A stretch of 64,000 bases of DNA from positions 17,547 through 81,546 of the forward strand of contig CANPUE010000013.1 of assembly GCA_947577185.1 (NCBI GenBank), in the 5' to 3' direction. How positions within the stretch are numbered: position 1 is the stretch's first letter; every line of letters begins with the position of its first letter. The notes below the pieces were generated by a model. The model ran no database searches and had not been told where the DNA came from. It saw only the letters and a list, made by a program, of their open reading frames with translations. The translations under genes and the position numbers were made by a program. Below, in pieces: positions 43,468 through 52,765 of the stretch. The DNA comes from an uncultured Lachnospiraceae bacterium (GTDB taxonomy: Bacteria; Bacillota; Clostridia; Lachnospirales; Lachnospiraceae).

Positions 43468-43866
43468 CTATCTGTCTTTCGATACGTTAATGCCGGCAAT
43501 GCGGATATTCACATCGGTCACTTCCAGACCGGTCATGTTTTCCACCGCATTTTTTACTTTGGTCTGTACTCTCTGACAGGTTGCCGGGATATTAAAGCCA
43601 TACTCTATCATGATCGCCAAATCCACTTTTACTTTCTTCTGTATCACCTCTACCCTGGTTCCTCTGGCAGCATTTTTGACACCCACTCTGCTTAAAAGTT
43701 CATTGGTCATGTTGCCCGATAACGCTGCGACACCTTCCACCTCTGTTGCCGCCAACGCCGCAATCATGGCCACCACATCATCCGCGATCTTCACAGAACC
43801 GATCTTTTCGCTCTCTTCTTCCGAAACCTCATACATATCTTTACTCAATTCCTGCTCCATACCCAT
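43468..43866 (-). CDS. Asp23/Gls24 family envelope stress protein
   Basis: A 132-residue Asp23 (DUF322) protein: IADDVVAMIAALAATEVEGVAALSG near 25-49, and KVDLAIMIEYGFNIPATCQRVQ near 76-97. The C-terminal VTDVNIRIAGINV completes the fold. The family is involved in cell-envelope stress, and it precedes nusB in many Clostridia. I start it at 43866, where AAAGG lies 6 nt upstream; 43860 and 43896 are other ATGs. Confidence 0.92.
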   Translation of the reverse strand: MGMEQELSKDMYEVSEEESEKIGSVKIADDVVAMIAALAATEVEGVAALSGNMTNELLSRVGVKNAARGTRVEVIQKKVKVDLAIMIEYGFNIPATCQRVQTKVKNAVENMTGLEVTDVNIRIAGINVSKDR

Positions 43867-43942
43867 ACCATACCTTTCTTTGCGTTTTCTCAACACCCTG
43901 TCTGGTTCAGTATAACAAAATTTATTTGATTTTTCAACAATC

Positions 43943-45208
43943 TTATAGCCAGAAACTCATGCTGTACTGTTCTTCACTGTCCGTGTAGGACACTACGCCG
44001 TCCTCACTGTCCAGATAATGGAAGATCTCCTGATTCGTGATCAGCATCTCCTGCATCTGCCCGTAAATTTCGGCAGAAGCGCATTTCAGGGTCACGTAAG
44101 CATTCCCTCTCTCATAACCATCCGCAAAAATACCCGCAAGCTGCTCTTTATCCAGTGAGGTAAAATAAAGCCCCTCTCTGACATAATAATTCGCTTCCAT
44201 AGAAGCACACTGCGGAAGTTCCACCACGTTGTCAATCTCGTGTGTCTTACACAGCTGTTTCGTTGTCACGCATAAATAATCGTAATTGATTGACGGCATC
44301 TTTTTTTCGGGGAAGTCTGCCGTTGCCCCCACCGCCTGATAGGAGGCATCTCCCCAGGTGGTGTCCACATAATACCAGCTGCCGTCTATCCTGACAAGGT
44401 TCCAGGCATGTCCCTCTCCCGCAGACACTCTTCCGAGCACAAGCGTAGCATATATGCCCGCTTTCTGCAGAAGGTACTGAGTCGCTTTGGCATAACCCTG
44501 ACAGACGGAACTGCCGTTTAGAAAAACGGAACAGATATTCTGGTTATTTTCCGATTCGGCATCATATTCCGTATGAAAAATCAGATACTCATAAATATAT
44601 TTTACCGTCTCATATTCATCTGCATTCTCCGGCAGTCCTTCCAGACACTGATTTACATAAGTTTCGATCTGCTGCCGCTTTTGGTCAATCTCCGGTCCCT
44701 CCATCTGATAGGTCCCTGTAAATGTGATTTTTTTCAGGATATCCCCCAATGTATACTGGGTATAGGTGTACCCGTCCACATAAAAGATCTCCGGATGGTC
44801 ATTTAGCACACATTGAAAGATGCGCGCAATCTCATCCTGATCCATACTGGAAAGTACCACATTCTCCTGAAATTCTGTAAGCGCCCAAAGGATCTCGATG
44901 TAGATCTCCTGTTCCGGCTGTGTGAGATGCTGATAAGCATAAGAATCTGTCTGCTTCTCTTTCAGCAGTACGCGCACCTGATCAGTCAGTTTAACTGCTT
45001 CATGGGAAACTGCCTGTGCCTGTCTGGGTGAGGCCTCCACTTTCTCCACAGTGATGGCATCCGCCTCTTCCCGCATGGTGACAGACGGCGTTTTTTCCAG
45101 CAAAACATAGTCGGCCGTTTCCGCGCCTCTTGCACCGCCGCCAAACTGGTAGGCAAGACACCCGGCAAACATCATGATGCTGATGAATAAGAACAAAATC
45201 TTTTTCAT
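43943..45208 (-). CDS. Secreted transglutaminase-like (cysteine protease fold) lipoprotein
   Basis: A 421-residue exported protein. Lys residues and a hydrophobic run end in FAGC near residue 12, a likely lipobox. A helical region (about 60-170) precedes a transglutaminase-like core: catalytic Cys in SSVCQGYAKA near 237, His in EGHAWNLVRI near 270, and Asp in YYVDTTWGD near 285. The triad is complete, so it may be an active peptidase or transglutaminase on cell-wall or surface proteins. I start it at 45208, after GGAGG; the ATG at 45238 has none. Length and domain order match Clostridia proteins of unknown function. Confidence 0.85.
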   Translation of the reverse strand: MKKILFLFISIMMFAGCLAYQFGGGARGAETADYVLLEKTPSVTMREEADAITVEKVEASPRQAQAVSHEAVKLTDQVRVLLKEKQTDSYAYQHLTQPEQEIYIEILWALTEFQENVVLSSMDQDEIARIFQCVLNDHPEIFYVDGYTYTQYTLGDILKKITFTGTYQMEGPEIDQKRQQIETYVNQCLEGLPENADEYETVKYIYEYLIFHTEYDAESENNQNICSVFLNGSSVCQGYAKATQYLLQKAGIYATLVLGRVSAGEGHAWNLVRIDGSWYYVDTTWGDASYQAVGATADFPEKKMPSINYDYLCVTTKQLCKTHEIDNVVELPQCASMEANYYVREGLYFTSLDKEQLAGIFADGYERGNAYVTLKCASAEIYGQMQEMLITNQEIFHYLDSEDGVVSYTDSEEQYSMSFWL

Positions 45209-45282
45209 GAAAATCCTCCATTCCTGTTCCGTCCGCATATCAGAGCGCAGGCACAGCCGAAAGATGAGTCTGGTCCATTTAT

Positions 45283-46875
45283 CTAGTTCCTGCCAAACTC
45301 AGAAAGGATCAGGCCGCTGTTTCGTTCGACCGTCATGCCGATGCTCCACTGATTGACAAATAATAAGAGCGGATTTCCTTTCAGATCCCTGATCTTTTTC
45401 ATATCGGAAGTGCCTGTAAGCGCATCCAGATCAATCTCATCGTTCTCAATCCACCTGATATGTTCATAGGGCAGATTCTCCAGACGGATCTCTACATTAT
45501 ATTCATTCTCCAGACGGTACTTCAAAACATCGAACTGCAGTACGCCCACAACGCCTACGATAATCTCTTCCATCCCTGTATGAAACTCCTGAAAGATCTG
45601 GATCGCCCCTTCCTGCGCGATCTGGGTGATACCTTTGACAAACTGCTTTCTTTTCATCGTATCGATCTGGCGCACTCTGGCAAAATGTTCCGGCGCAAAG
45701 GTCGGAATCCCTTCATATTGAAACTGGTCTTTCGGCATACATATTGTGTCTCCGATCGCAAAGATACCCGGATCAAAGACACCGATAATGTCCCCGGCAT
45801 AGGCTTCTGTCAGAATCTTGCGCTCATCTGCCAGGATCTGCTGCGGCTGTGAGAGACGCATGACCTTACCGCCCTGCACATGCTTTACTTCCATGCTGGC
45901 CTCATATTTGCCGGAACAGATTCGCATAAAAGCAATCCTGTCTCTGTGCGCCTTGTTCATATTGGCCTGTATCTTAAAGACAAAGGCAGAAAAATCATTT
46001 TCTACCGGATCGATCAGGCCGGTATCCGCCCTGCGCGGCAGGGGTGTCGTTGTCATCTTCAAAAAATGCTGCAAAAAGATCTCCACGCCGAAATTTGTCA
46101 GCGCCGAGCCGAAAAACACCGGCGTGAGCTCCCCCGCGCGGATCCGATCCAGATCGTATTCCGCACTGGCGCCGTCTAACAGATCGATCTCATCTGTTAA
46201 CTGGCTTTTAAATTCCTCTCCGATGTGCGCGAGCAGTCCCGCTTCCTCCGTGATCGGGATCTGGGTAGCCTGTCCTTCTTTCGTGCCCTTTTCCGTATCC
46301 GAATAAGTGATGACGCATTTTGTTTCCCTGTCATAAACCCCTTTAAAATTCTTACCGGAACCGATCGGCCAGTTCATCGGGCAGGTCGCTATGCCAAGTT
46401 CTTTCTCAATCTCATCCAAAAGTTCAAAGGTATCATTAGCGTCCCTGTCCATCTTATTAATGAACGTAAAGATCGGGATCTTGCGCATAACGCATACTTT
46501 GAACAGCTTTCTGGTCTGTGCCTCAACACCTTTTGAGGCATCGATGACCATAACCGCCGAGTCTGCAGCCATCAGAGTACGGTAAGTGTCTTCTGAGAAA
46601 TCCTGATGCCCCGGCGTGTCCAAAATGTTAATGCAAAATCCGCCATATGCAAATTGTAAGACAGAAGAGGTAACGGAAATACCTCTCTCCTTCTCGATCT
46701 CCATCCAGTCAGAGACCGCATGCCTTGCAGTCGCTTTTCCTTTGACACTGCCTGCCAGATTGATGGCGCCTCCATATAATAAAAACTTTTCCGTCAGGGT
46801 CGTCTTTCCTGCATCCGGATGCGAAATGATCGCAAAAGTCCTTCTTTTGTTGATTTCGTCTGCATGATTGCCCAC
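45283..46875 (-). CDS. prfC: Peptide chain release factor 3
   Basis: A 530-residue translational GTPase that recycles RF1/RF2. G1 SHPDAGKTTLTEK is near residues 18-30, and the switch region with ISVTSSVLQF near 65-74. G3 DTPGHQDFSEDTYRTL is near 87-102 and NKMDRDAND near 142-150. The C-terminal RF3 domain contains VGVVGVLQFDVLKYRLENEY. Length is normal. It follows deoB by 44 nt, probably one transcript. Confidence 0.96.
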   Translation of the reverse strand: MGNHADEINKRRTFAIISHPDAGKTTLTEKFLLYGGAINLAGSVKGKATARHAVSDWMEIEKERGISVTSSVLQFAYGGFCINILDTPGHQDFSEDTYRTLMAADSAVMVIDASKGVEAQTRKLFKVCVMRKIPIFTFINKMDRDANDTFELLDEIEKELGIATCPMNWPIGSGKNFKGVYDRETKCVITYSDTEKGTKEGQATQIPITEEAGLLAHIGEEFKSQLTDEIDLLDGASAEYDLDRIRAGELTPVFFGSALTNFGVEIFLQHFLKMTTTPLPRRADTGLIDPVENDFSAFVFKIQANMNKAHRDRIAFMRICSGKYEASMEVKHVQGGKVMRLSQPQQILADERKILTEAYAGDIIGVFDPGIFAIGDTICMPKDQFQYEGIPTFAPEHFARVRQIDTMKRKQFVKGITQIAQEGAIQIFQEFHTGMEEIIVGVVGVLQFDVLKYRLENEYNVEIRLENLPYEHIRWIENDEIDLDALTGTSDMKKIRDLKGNPLLLFVNQWSIGMTVERNSGLILSEFGRN

Positions 46876-46919
46876 GTCTTTATCCTCCTTAGATTGTGCA
46901 AACTCAGCCTGTGCTGCCG

Positions 46920-48074
46920 CTATTTTAACATGGAATCCCCGGTAAACTCCGGCCTGATGCCAAAATAGTCAAGTACCGTCGCTCCGATATCCGCGAAGGT
47001 ATCCCTCGTTCCCAGATTTTCCGGCACAGCCTTCTTCCCGAACATAAAAAACGGGGTGTGTTCTCTGGAATGATCGGTAGAAATCGTATAACCGGGATCA
47101 CACCCATGATCCGCCGTGATCATCAAAAGATCGTCTTCTTTTAGTTTCCCGCAGATCTCCGGCAGTCTGTCATCAAAATATGCCAGCGCTTTCGCATACC
47201 CGTCAATGTCATTGCGGTGCCCGTACAGCATATCATAGTCTACCAGATTGACAAAACACAGACCTTCAAACGCTTTGTCCATATAGGCGATTGTTTTTTC
47301 GATCCCTTCTTCGTTTCCTTTGGTGTAAGTATACTCTGTAATTCCCTTTCCGGCAAAAATGTCCTTAATCTTGCCGACCGAGATCACATCTTTGCCCGCC
47401 GCGCTCAGCTGGTCAAGCATGGTAACGGCCGGCGGAAGCAGGGAAAAATCATGCCTTCCTGACGTTCTTGTAAAATTACCGTTCTCTCCGATAAAGGGTC
47501 TGGCGATCACTCTGCCCACGCCATGTTCCCCCTGCAGGATCTCTCTGGCCATCCGGCAGTACTCATACAGCGTCTCGACCGGAACCACGTCTTCATGCGC
47601 CGCGATCTGGAATACGCTGTCAGCGGACGTATAAACGATCAGCTTACCGGTCCTGACATGTTCTTCCCCATACTGTCTGATGACTTCCGTGCCCGAATAG
47701 GGCTGATTACACAGAATCCCTCTTCCGGTCATGGCACAAAAGCGTTCCAATATCTCCTCCGGGAAACCGTCGGGATAAGTCGGCAGCGGTTTCTCTGATA
47801 AAATTCCCGCAATCTCCCAATGCCCTATAGTCGTATCTTTTCCTTTTGAAGCCTCTTTCATACGGGCGATCCTTGCTGTGGGCTGTTCCACTTTCGGACC
47901 GCAGTCTACGCCGTCAAGATTAAACAGACCCATCTGCCTCATCTGCGGCATATGAAAATAAGGACTGGAAGATACGGACTTCAGCGTATTGGTTCCCCTG
48001 TCACCATACTCAGCCGCATCTTCCATCTCCCCTATTCCAAAACTGTCTAATACAATCAGAAATACTCTCTTCAT
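46920..48074 (-). CDS. deoB: Phosphopentomutase
   Basis: A 384-residue alkaline-phosphatase-superfamily enzyme that interconverts (deoxy)ribose 1- and 5-phosphates in nucleoside breakdown. The metal site begins with LIVLDSFGIGEM near residues 5-16. The phospho-Thr is in KGKDTTIGHWEIAG near 77-90. C-terminal metal ligands are VDYDMLYGHRNDIDGY near 280-295 and TADHGCDPGYTISTDHSREHTP near 320-341. No deoA, deoC or deoD is adjacent. Confidence 0.96.
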   Translation of the reverse strand: MKRVFLIVLDSFGIGEMEDAAEYGDRGTNTLKSVSSSPYFHMPQMRQMGLFNLDGVDCGPKVEQPTARIARMKEASKGKDTTIGHWEIAGILSEKPLPTYPDGFPEEILERFCAMTGRGILCNQPYSGTEVIRQYGEEHVRTGKLIVYTSADSVFQIAAHEDVVPVETLYEYCRMAREILQGEHGVGRVIARPFIGENGNFTRTSGRHDFSLLPPAVTMLDQLSAAGKDVISVGKIKDIFAGKGITEYTYTKGNEEGIEKTIAYMDKAFEGLCFVNLVDYDMLYGHRNDIDGYAKALAYFDDRLPEICGKLKEDDLLMITADHGCDPGYTISTDHSREHTPFFMFGKKAVPENLGTRDTFADIGATVLDYFGIRPEFTGDSMLK

Positions 48075-48137
48075 CTTTTGCCTCCATACGAATCATTCAT
48101 GTCGGAGCAGTGTTCTGGGATGACCCCCGCCTGATAT

Positions 48138-48187
48138 CTCAAATTTCCGGCTGCGGTCAGGGCATATTTGAGGCTCCGGCTCAAATT
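48138..48187 (-). other. Three alternating complementary arms between spoIIIAH and deoB
   Basis: On the minus strand AATTTGAG (48180-48187), CTCAAAT (48166-48172) and AATTTGAG (48138-48145) follow each other. The middle arm can pair with either flank. This mutually exclusive pairing is seen in attenuators, but I see no T-run and no leader peptide. The 181-nt gap holds nothing else I recognise. Confidence 0.45.
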
Positions 48188-48255
48188 GCCTCTTTTGTTT
48201 TGTTCCCTGCCTGAGACACTTCTGTTATTGTATCATAAATCTATCCGGCGTGCAC

Positions 48256-48963
48256 TCAATTTTCACTGACCGTGCTGATGATGACTGCATCGGCGCTGAC
48301 CCCCGTCTTTCGGATCACGATATCTTCGATCTGTGCGCGCTGCGCCTCTGTCAGTTCCGTCGTGTTGACTACCACATCCACGCTGTCCCCGTCGATGCTG
48401 ACAATGGCATCCGCAAAGCCTTTCGCCTCCAGAAGGATCTCCGCCGCTGTTTCTTTCTCAGCGACATCCGTCATGGAGATCATGCTGTTTACCGCATCCT
48501 GCTTCTGCGACTCACTGATATTGGCATTGTTGATGATCTCTAAAAGCGTCTCTTTGTTCTGTGCTCTCGTCTGCTCTTTTTGCAGTTTCGCTCCCGACAG
48601 GGTCGATATCCCTGATGATGCCGTAAAGACTGCTTCTCCGGGCACCTCGTCTTCTCCGAGCACTTCTGCCATCCCTTCATCCAGCATATCCGTGCTTGTC
48701 ACCTCCACATCACTGTCGAGACTCTCGATGTCATAAGATGCCTGTTCCATGTCCTCATCCGACAGATCCAGCAATGCGCTGTAATCGATCTCCTCCTCCG
48801 CCAACGCCAGATTCCCCAGATCATCTGTCTCGATCTCACCGTTCACTGTCATAATTTCTTCATCTGTAACCTTTGTGCCTGCGAAATTCAGGTAGCCCGC
48901 CACTGCGATCATAATTGCCAGGGCTGTGATCATTACCTGATTCTTCTTGATCATATTCTTCAA
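48256..48963 (-). CDS. spoIIIAH: Stage III sporulation protein AH
   Basis: A 235-residue protein with an N-terminal membrane helix (residues 10-27) and an extracytoplasmic region. That ends in a ring-building (YscJ/FliF-like) domain: MTDVAEKETAAEILLEAKGFADAIVSIDGDSVDVVVN, read in parts from about 160 on. In the mother cell it binds forespore SpoIIQ to form the channel joining both compartments. The middle is an acidic linker. It is the last gene of the operon, 13 nt after spoIIIAG. Confidence 0.94.
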   Translation of the reverse strand: MKNMIKKNQVMITALAIMIAVAGYLNFAGTKVTDEEIMTVNGEIETDDLGNLALAEEEIDYSALLDLSDEDMEQASYDIESLDSDVEVTSTDMLDEGMAEVLGEDEVPGEAVFTASSGISTLSGAKLQKEQTRAQNKETLLEIINNANISESQKQDAVNSMISMTDVAEKETAAEILLEAKGFADAIVSIDGDSVDVVVNTTELTEAQRAQIEDIVIRKTGVSADAVIISTVSEN

Positions 48964-48976
48964 ACCCTTCTCCCCT

Positions 48977-49657
48977 TTAATTATTATTGGTTTTCATTTT
49001 TACTACTCTTATCTTATTCGTGTCGATTGCAAATAATACCTGAATTGTCTCAATAATATTCTGTTTTACTATCACGCTGTCAGCACCCTGCGCGATCACA
49101 ACGACTCCCTCTACGACAGGCTGTATGACTTTGCTCACATAAGGCACATTCTGACCGGCCTCATTTACCGTATAGATGGTGCTTTCCGCCTGCTGGCGCT
49201 CCGTGACCGTCCGGCTCCCCCCTTCCGCATCCGTCTCGACTGTCTCCTTTGTCTCCTCCGGTATATCTTTCTCCAGGATCCTTGTCTCCGATTCCTTTAA
49301 CGTAATCAGCACTTCCACCTCTCCGGCACCCTCAATCCGGGACAAAGACTGCTTTAACTTCTCCTCCCAATAAGCTGTATAAGAAAGATCATCCCCGTCA
49401 TAAAGGGCCTGGTCCGATCCGATATCGGCAGACGCCGCCTCTTCCCTGTCTGCCTGCAGCGGCCTGTTTTTTCCAAGTATAGCAGAACCGGTGTCCGATA
49501 TATCGGTCTTATTCCCCCCGAGGGCAGAGTCCGGCTCCCTGACCGGCATCGCGATCACACACAATAAAACACCGGATAACACCATGATCAGAAGCTGATC
49601 CTTCCGCAATTTCATTCCACCCGCTATTTTATTGAAAGTCATCTTCAACGAATCCAT
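48977..49657 (-). CDS. spoIIIAG: Stage III sporulation protein AG
   Basis: A 226-residue protein with one membrane helix (about 22-40) and a ring-forming domain: LSRIEGAGEVEVLITLKES near 100-118, then VEGVVVIAQGADSV near 180-193. In B. subtilis SpoIIIAG forms a large oligomeric ring in the feeding-tube apparatus. GGAGG is upstream and its start overlaps spoIIIAF by 29 nt. Confidence 0.94.
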   Translation of the reverse strand: MDSLKMTFNKIAGGMKLRKDQLLIMVLSGVLLCVIAMPVREPDSALGGNKTDISDTGSAILGKNRPLQADREEAASADIGSDQALYDGDDLSYTAYWEEKLKQSLSRIEGAGEVEVLITLKESETRILEKDIPEETKETVETDAEGGSRTVTERQQAESTIYTVNEAGQNVPYVSKVIQPVVEGVVVIAQGADSVIVKQNIIETIQVLFAIDTNKIRVVKMKTNNN

Positions 49658-50384
49658 ACAGGCTCACCTCCATATACTTCTCTTCCATTCCCAGCGCTTC
49701 ACAGAATCTTACGCGCAGCGCTTCTTCCATCGCCTCTTTTTTCTCCGTGCGGCTTTCCTCTTCCCTGCCTTCCCCCTCCCTCGCACCGCTTTGTGCGTCT
49801 CCTTCTTCCTCCGGCATGATCCCGGGAATCTCTATGTCAGGAACTTCTATTTCTGAAATTTCTATACCAGAAATTTCTTTATCAGTAATTTCTTTATCGG
49901 GAATTTCTTTGTCCGTTTCTTGTGCAGGAAGCGTCGTTCGTCTGCGCACTACGACGCGTACCTGATCGAGCACGTATTCTTTACTGACCGTTTCCTCCGC
50001 TGTTTCCTGCTCATGGATCGTCACTCTGACAGATTCCACAAGATAATTTTCCATGCCGGCTACGCTGTCTAATTTCGATTTAATTTCTTTTTCCATCGAA
50101 TTCATCAGTGTTTCCGTCACTGTCCCCGTTCCCATATAAGCATCTGTCTTCTCCTGTGTGTTTCCCGAAAACTCCTCCTCAAGCGCAGAAAACTCTGCCT
50201 CCCAGTCCGCTCCCGTTTTAGCCAGAATCTCATATACAGGTGTCAGAAACTGTAAAAGAATCATAATGGAAACCACCAATTTAAGATACTTCTCATACTT
50301 TTGACCTGGTGCAAAATGTATGACGGCCTGCGCCGCGATCATAAAGATACCGATTTTCCTGATCAAATCCACAAAAGAATCCAT
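49629..50384 (-). CDS. spoIIIAF: Stage III sporulation protein AF
   Basis: A 251-residue protein with two N-terminal membrane helices (about 8-24 and 34-54) and a soluble ring-like domain (about 95-150 and 210-251). Between the halves is an unusual acidic linker of six pentapeptides, DKEIP-DKEIT-DKEIS-GIEIS-EIEVP-DIEIP (158-187). That insertion makes it longer than B. subtilis SpoIIIAF (about 206). Its ATG overlaps the spoIIIAE stop (TAATG). Confidence 0.9.
   Translation of the reverse strand: MDSFVDLIRKIGIFMIAAQAVIHFAPGQKYEKYLKLVVSIMILLQFLTPVYEILAKTGADWEAEFSALEEEFSGNTQEKTDAYMGTGTVTETLMNSMEKEIKSKLDSVAGMENYLVESVRVTIHEQETAEETVSKEYVLDQVRVVVRRRTTLPAQETDKEIPDKEITDKEISGIEISEIEVPDIEIPGIMPEEEGDAQSGAREGEGREEESRTEKKEAMEEALRVRFCEALGMEEKYMEVSLYGFVEDDFQ
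49824..49913. repeat. spoIIIAF: 15-bp tandem repeat inside spoIIIAF
   Basis: Six imperfect 15-bp units in frame, encoding the pentapeptides DKEIx/xIEIx of the SpoIIIAF linker. The AAATTTCT cores recur every 15 bp on the plus strand. Confidence 0.8.
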
Positions 50385-51523
50385 TACGCCCCCCGATTCG
50401 TCGCATAGGCCACGATCGCGATCACCACGATGAAAAGCCCGAGCGCCGACAGGGCAAGCTTTAACAGCATGAGCGCACCGTCGCCTGCCCTGTTGGCACA
50501 GTTTACCATCCGTTTGTCACTGACAATGCCGATCATAGCCGCGCCTGCCTTTAACACCCCGGAAAGGAGCAGGATCTTTATGACCGGTATCAGACAGACG
50601 AATATCATAACAATTGTAATGTAAATGCCGATGCTGTTCTTGATCAGCACCGCGGAACCTAATACCAGTTCAAACATCCCTTCTGTCAGATTGCCGATCC
50701 CGGGTATCACGGACACTGCTTTTTTTAAAGCAGAAGCCTCCAGCGCGTCCATTGCAGGAGAGATCAGCGACTGCAGCAGGCTGACTCCTGTAATAATCCC
50801 AATTGTTATTTTAATTCCATAGCCGACTGTTTTTAACAGAAGATCCAACAGAAGATTCAGCTTTTCTTCCATCCAGACCCCGTTAATCACACTGAGCAGA
50901 ATAAAACAGTCGATCAACGGCATCAGGATCGTCAGATAACACCGCTCTACCAGATAGACAACAATCAGAAAGATCTGATAACCGGCCGCCGCAGAAGCAG
51001 CGCCCGCAGCGGCGCTGACTGCCAGCAGATAAGCCGGAATAAAGAGCTGCATAAATGTTATAAGATGATTTAACATATCCGCAATCACAGATGCCGCATT
51101 GCCAAATACCCTGATCACGACAGTAATCATCAGCAGATACAGGAAATAAAAGGCAATATCTGCAATCTGGCGGCTCTGAAAGATATCTGCAAAGTTAGAA
51201 TAAAGCGCTGCCACGATCCCCAGGATCAGAATCATCACAAACAATGTCCGTATCTCGACAAACTCAGCCTTCACCGAATTGACAAGTCCTGAAGCCAGAA
51301 CGGAAAGCGCCTTCCCGATCTTTCCCTGCAAAATATACGATAGCACCTGTTGTCCATCAAATTCATACTCCGGAAATAACTCCTGGAAACTTCGCTGTGC
51401 CGTCTCCATATTCATGTCCTGCCATATATTTTCTCCCGACGCTGCCTGCACCTCCATTGCGTGCATACAAACGCAGAATAAGGAAATGACTATAACAGTC
51501 AATACTTTTTTCCATCCACCCAT
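50384..51523 (-). CDS. spoIIIAE: Stage III sporulation protein AE
   Basis: A 379-residue polytopic protein, the largest membrane component of the SpoIIIA complex. It has a signal-like N-terminal span (residues 5-25), then after about 75 residues some eight spans. GLVNSVKAEFVEIRTLF, GIKITIGIITGVSLLQSLISP and VIPGIGNLTEGMFEL match the family. The start at 51523 is 6 nt from GGGAA; 51529 is an alternative. Confidence 0.94.
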   Translation of the reverse strand: MGGWKKVLTVIVISLFCVCMHAMEVQAASGENIWQDMNMETAQRSFQELFPEYEFDGQQVLSYILQGKIGKALSVLASGLVNSVKAEFVEIRTLFVMILILGIVAALYSNFADIFQSRQIADIAFYFLYLLMITVVIRVFGNAASVIADMLNHLITFMQLFIPAYLLAVSAAAGAASAAAGYQIFLIVVYLVERCYLTILMPLIDCFILLSVINGVWMEEKLNLLLDLLLKTVGYGIKITIGIITGVSLLQSLISPAMDALEASALKKAVSVIPGIGNLTEGMFELVLGSAVLIKNSIGIYITIVMIFVCLIPVIKILLLSGVLKAGAAMIGIVSDKRMVNCANRAGDGALMLLKLALSALGLFIVVIAIVAYATNRGA

Positions 51524-51539
51524 GTGCATTTCCCGTCCA

Positions 51540-51926
51540 CTATCCGGCTATTTGTTGAATCCCTTCCATTAAAGCGTATAAAACAGGAAGGCCGATCAGC
51601 AAGATATACATTTTGCCCATTGTCTCAACCTGTCCCGCAATGCCGTTATATCCTGCATCTTTACAGATTCCGGAACAAAATTCACAGACATAGGCGGCTC
51701 CCACTGCCTTGAATAAGATTGAAAGGTATTGAAAATTGTCCCCCAGATAGTTCTGCAGACTTTCCATCCCTGACAAAATCCCTGCAAAGTAGTTGACCGA
51801 ATAAGTCAGCAACAAAAGGCAGACCGCTGCCCCAATATAGATTCCATACTCATTTTTATAGCTTTTTATGGAAACTGCGATCAAAATACCCACGATTCCA
51901 ATCAGCCCGATCTTGATAATGTCCAT
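51540..51926 (-). CDS. spoIIIAD: Stage III sporulation protein AD
   Basis: A 128-residue membrane protein with four predicted spans, related to SpoIIIAC (MDIIKIGLIGIVGILIAV at the start). It is a small integral part of the mother-cell side of the channel. GGTGG precedes the ATG at 51926; a longer in-frame ATG (51953) has none. Confidence 0.93.
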   Translation of the reverse strand: MDIIKIGLIGIVGILIAVSIKSYKNEYGIYIGAAVCLLLLTYSVNYFAGILSGMESLQNYLGDNFQYLSILFKAVGAAYVCEFCSGICKDAGYNGIAGQVETMGKMYILLIGLPVLYALMEGIQQIAG

Positions 51927-52019
51927 AATAGTCCACCGCCTTTTTAGTTTCATTCCGGAAGAAACGACAGCCGGAAGCTCGATGTTGAAAAATTAAATTT
52001 ACATTAAATCCCATTTCGA

Positions 52020-52214
52020 TCAAATAGTAAACAAGTCCTGAATCATCATAAACAATTCATAAATATATGGCACAAGCCAGGTCAACACCAGGATCAGTCC
52101 GGCCAGGCTGATCAAAAAAGCATGTTCTTCCCGTCCGCTGTGTTTTAAGATCTGGCTCAGGATCGTCACCAATATTCCGACTGCCGCAATTTTGAAAATA
52201 AGACTAACGCCCAT
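52020..52214 (-). CDS. spoIIIAC: Stage III sporulation protein AC
   Basis: A 64-residue protein with two membrane helices (GVSLIFKIAAVGILVTILSQ, then AFLISLAGLILVLTWLVP), of normal size for SpoIIIAC. GGGGGA precedes the start. It lies 32 nt after spoIIIAB and 93 nt before spoIIIAD. Confidence 0.93.
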   Translation of the reverse strand: MGVSLIFKIAAVGILVTILSQILKHSGREEHAFLISLAGLILVLTWLVPYIYELFMMIQDLFTI

Positions 52215-52246
52215 TTTTCCCCCTTATGTATTCTGATATCAATACA

Positions 52247-52765
52247 CTATAACAATAAAATACTTAAAAACAGGCCAGCTGTAACACTGATGCTCATTAT
52301 GACTCTGCTCTTGTTTTCATATTCGGTCTCCGCCCGGTCGATCTGCCTTGTCAGCACATCCAGAGATTGTCCAACTCCCGCTGCCTGCATGTTTTCATCT
52401 GCGATCCCGTTACAGCCGGACAGATTCTTTAAAATTGTCTTCTCTTCGCGCTTGAGGGGCAGATTCCGCAGACCGTTTTCCATTTCTTCCATCCAGATAC
52501 GTTCCAGCGTGGCCCCGTCATTTTCCTCCGCTTTTTGAAAGATTCTGCGGAAGATCGTTCGATACGGCTCCTCTCCATTTTCCGCCAGAAGATTACATAT
52601 CTCGGGCAGCGTCCGCTTTCCATATGTCATTTCGCTCTGTATCCGCAGCATCATATGACGGATCTCCCGCAGTTCCCGGATACGCTGCTTTTCTTCTGAC
52701 ACGGTGTGATATCCGAGTCCGATACACCCCGTCATCAACAACAAGATTCCGACCATCCTGAGCAT
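52247..52765 (-). CDS. spoIIIAB: Stage III sporulation protein AB
   Basis: A 172-residue protein with a membrane helix at each end (residues 3-20 and 155-172) and a helical core resembling GspF of type II secretion (EIRHMMLRIQSEMTYGKRTLPEI near 34-56). The GspF kinship supports the view that the SpoIIIA complex derives from secretion systems. Its start overlaps spoIIIAA by 31 nt. Confidence 0.92.
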   Translation of the reverse strand: MLRMVGILLLMTGCIGLGYHTVSEEKQRIRELREIRHMMLRIQSEMTYGKRTLPEICNLLAENGEEPYRTIFRRIFQKAEENDGATLERIWMEEMENGLRNLPLKREEKTILKNLSGCNGIADENMQAAGVGQSLDVLTRQIDRAETEYENKSRVIMSISVTAGLFLSILLL

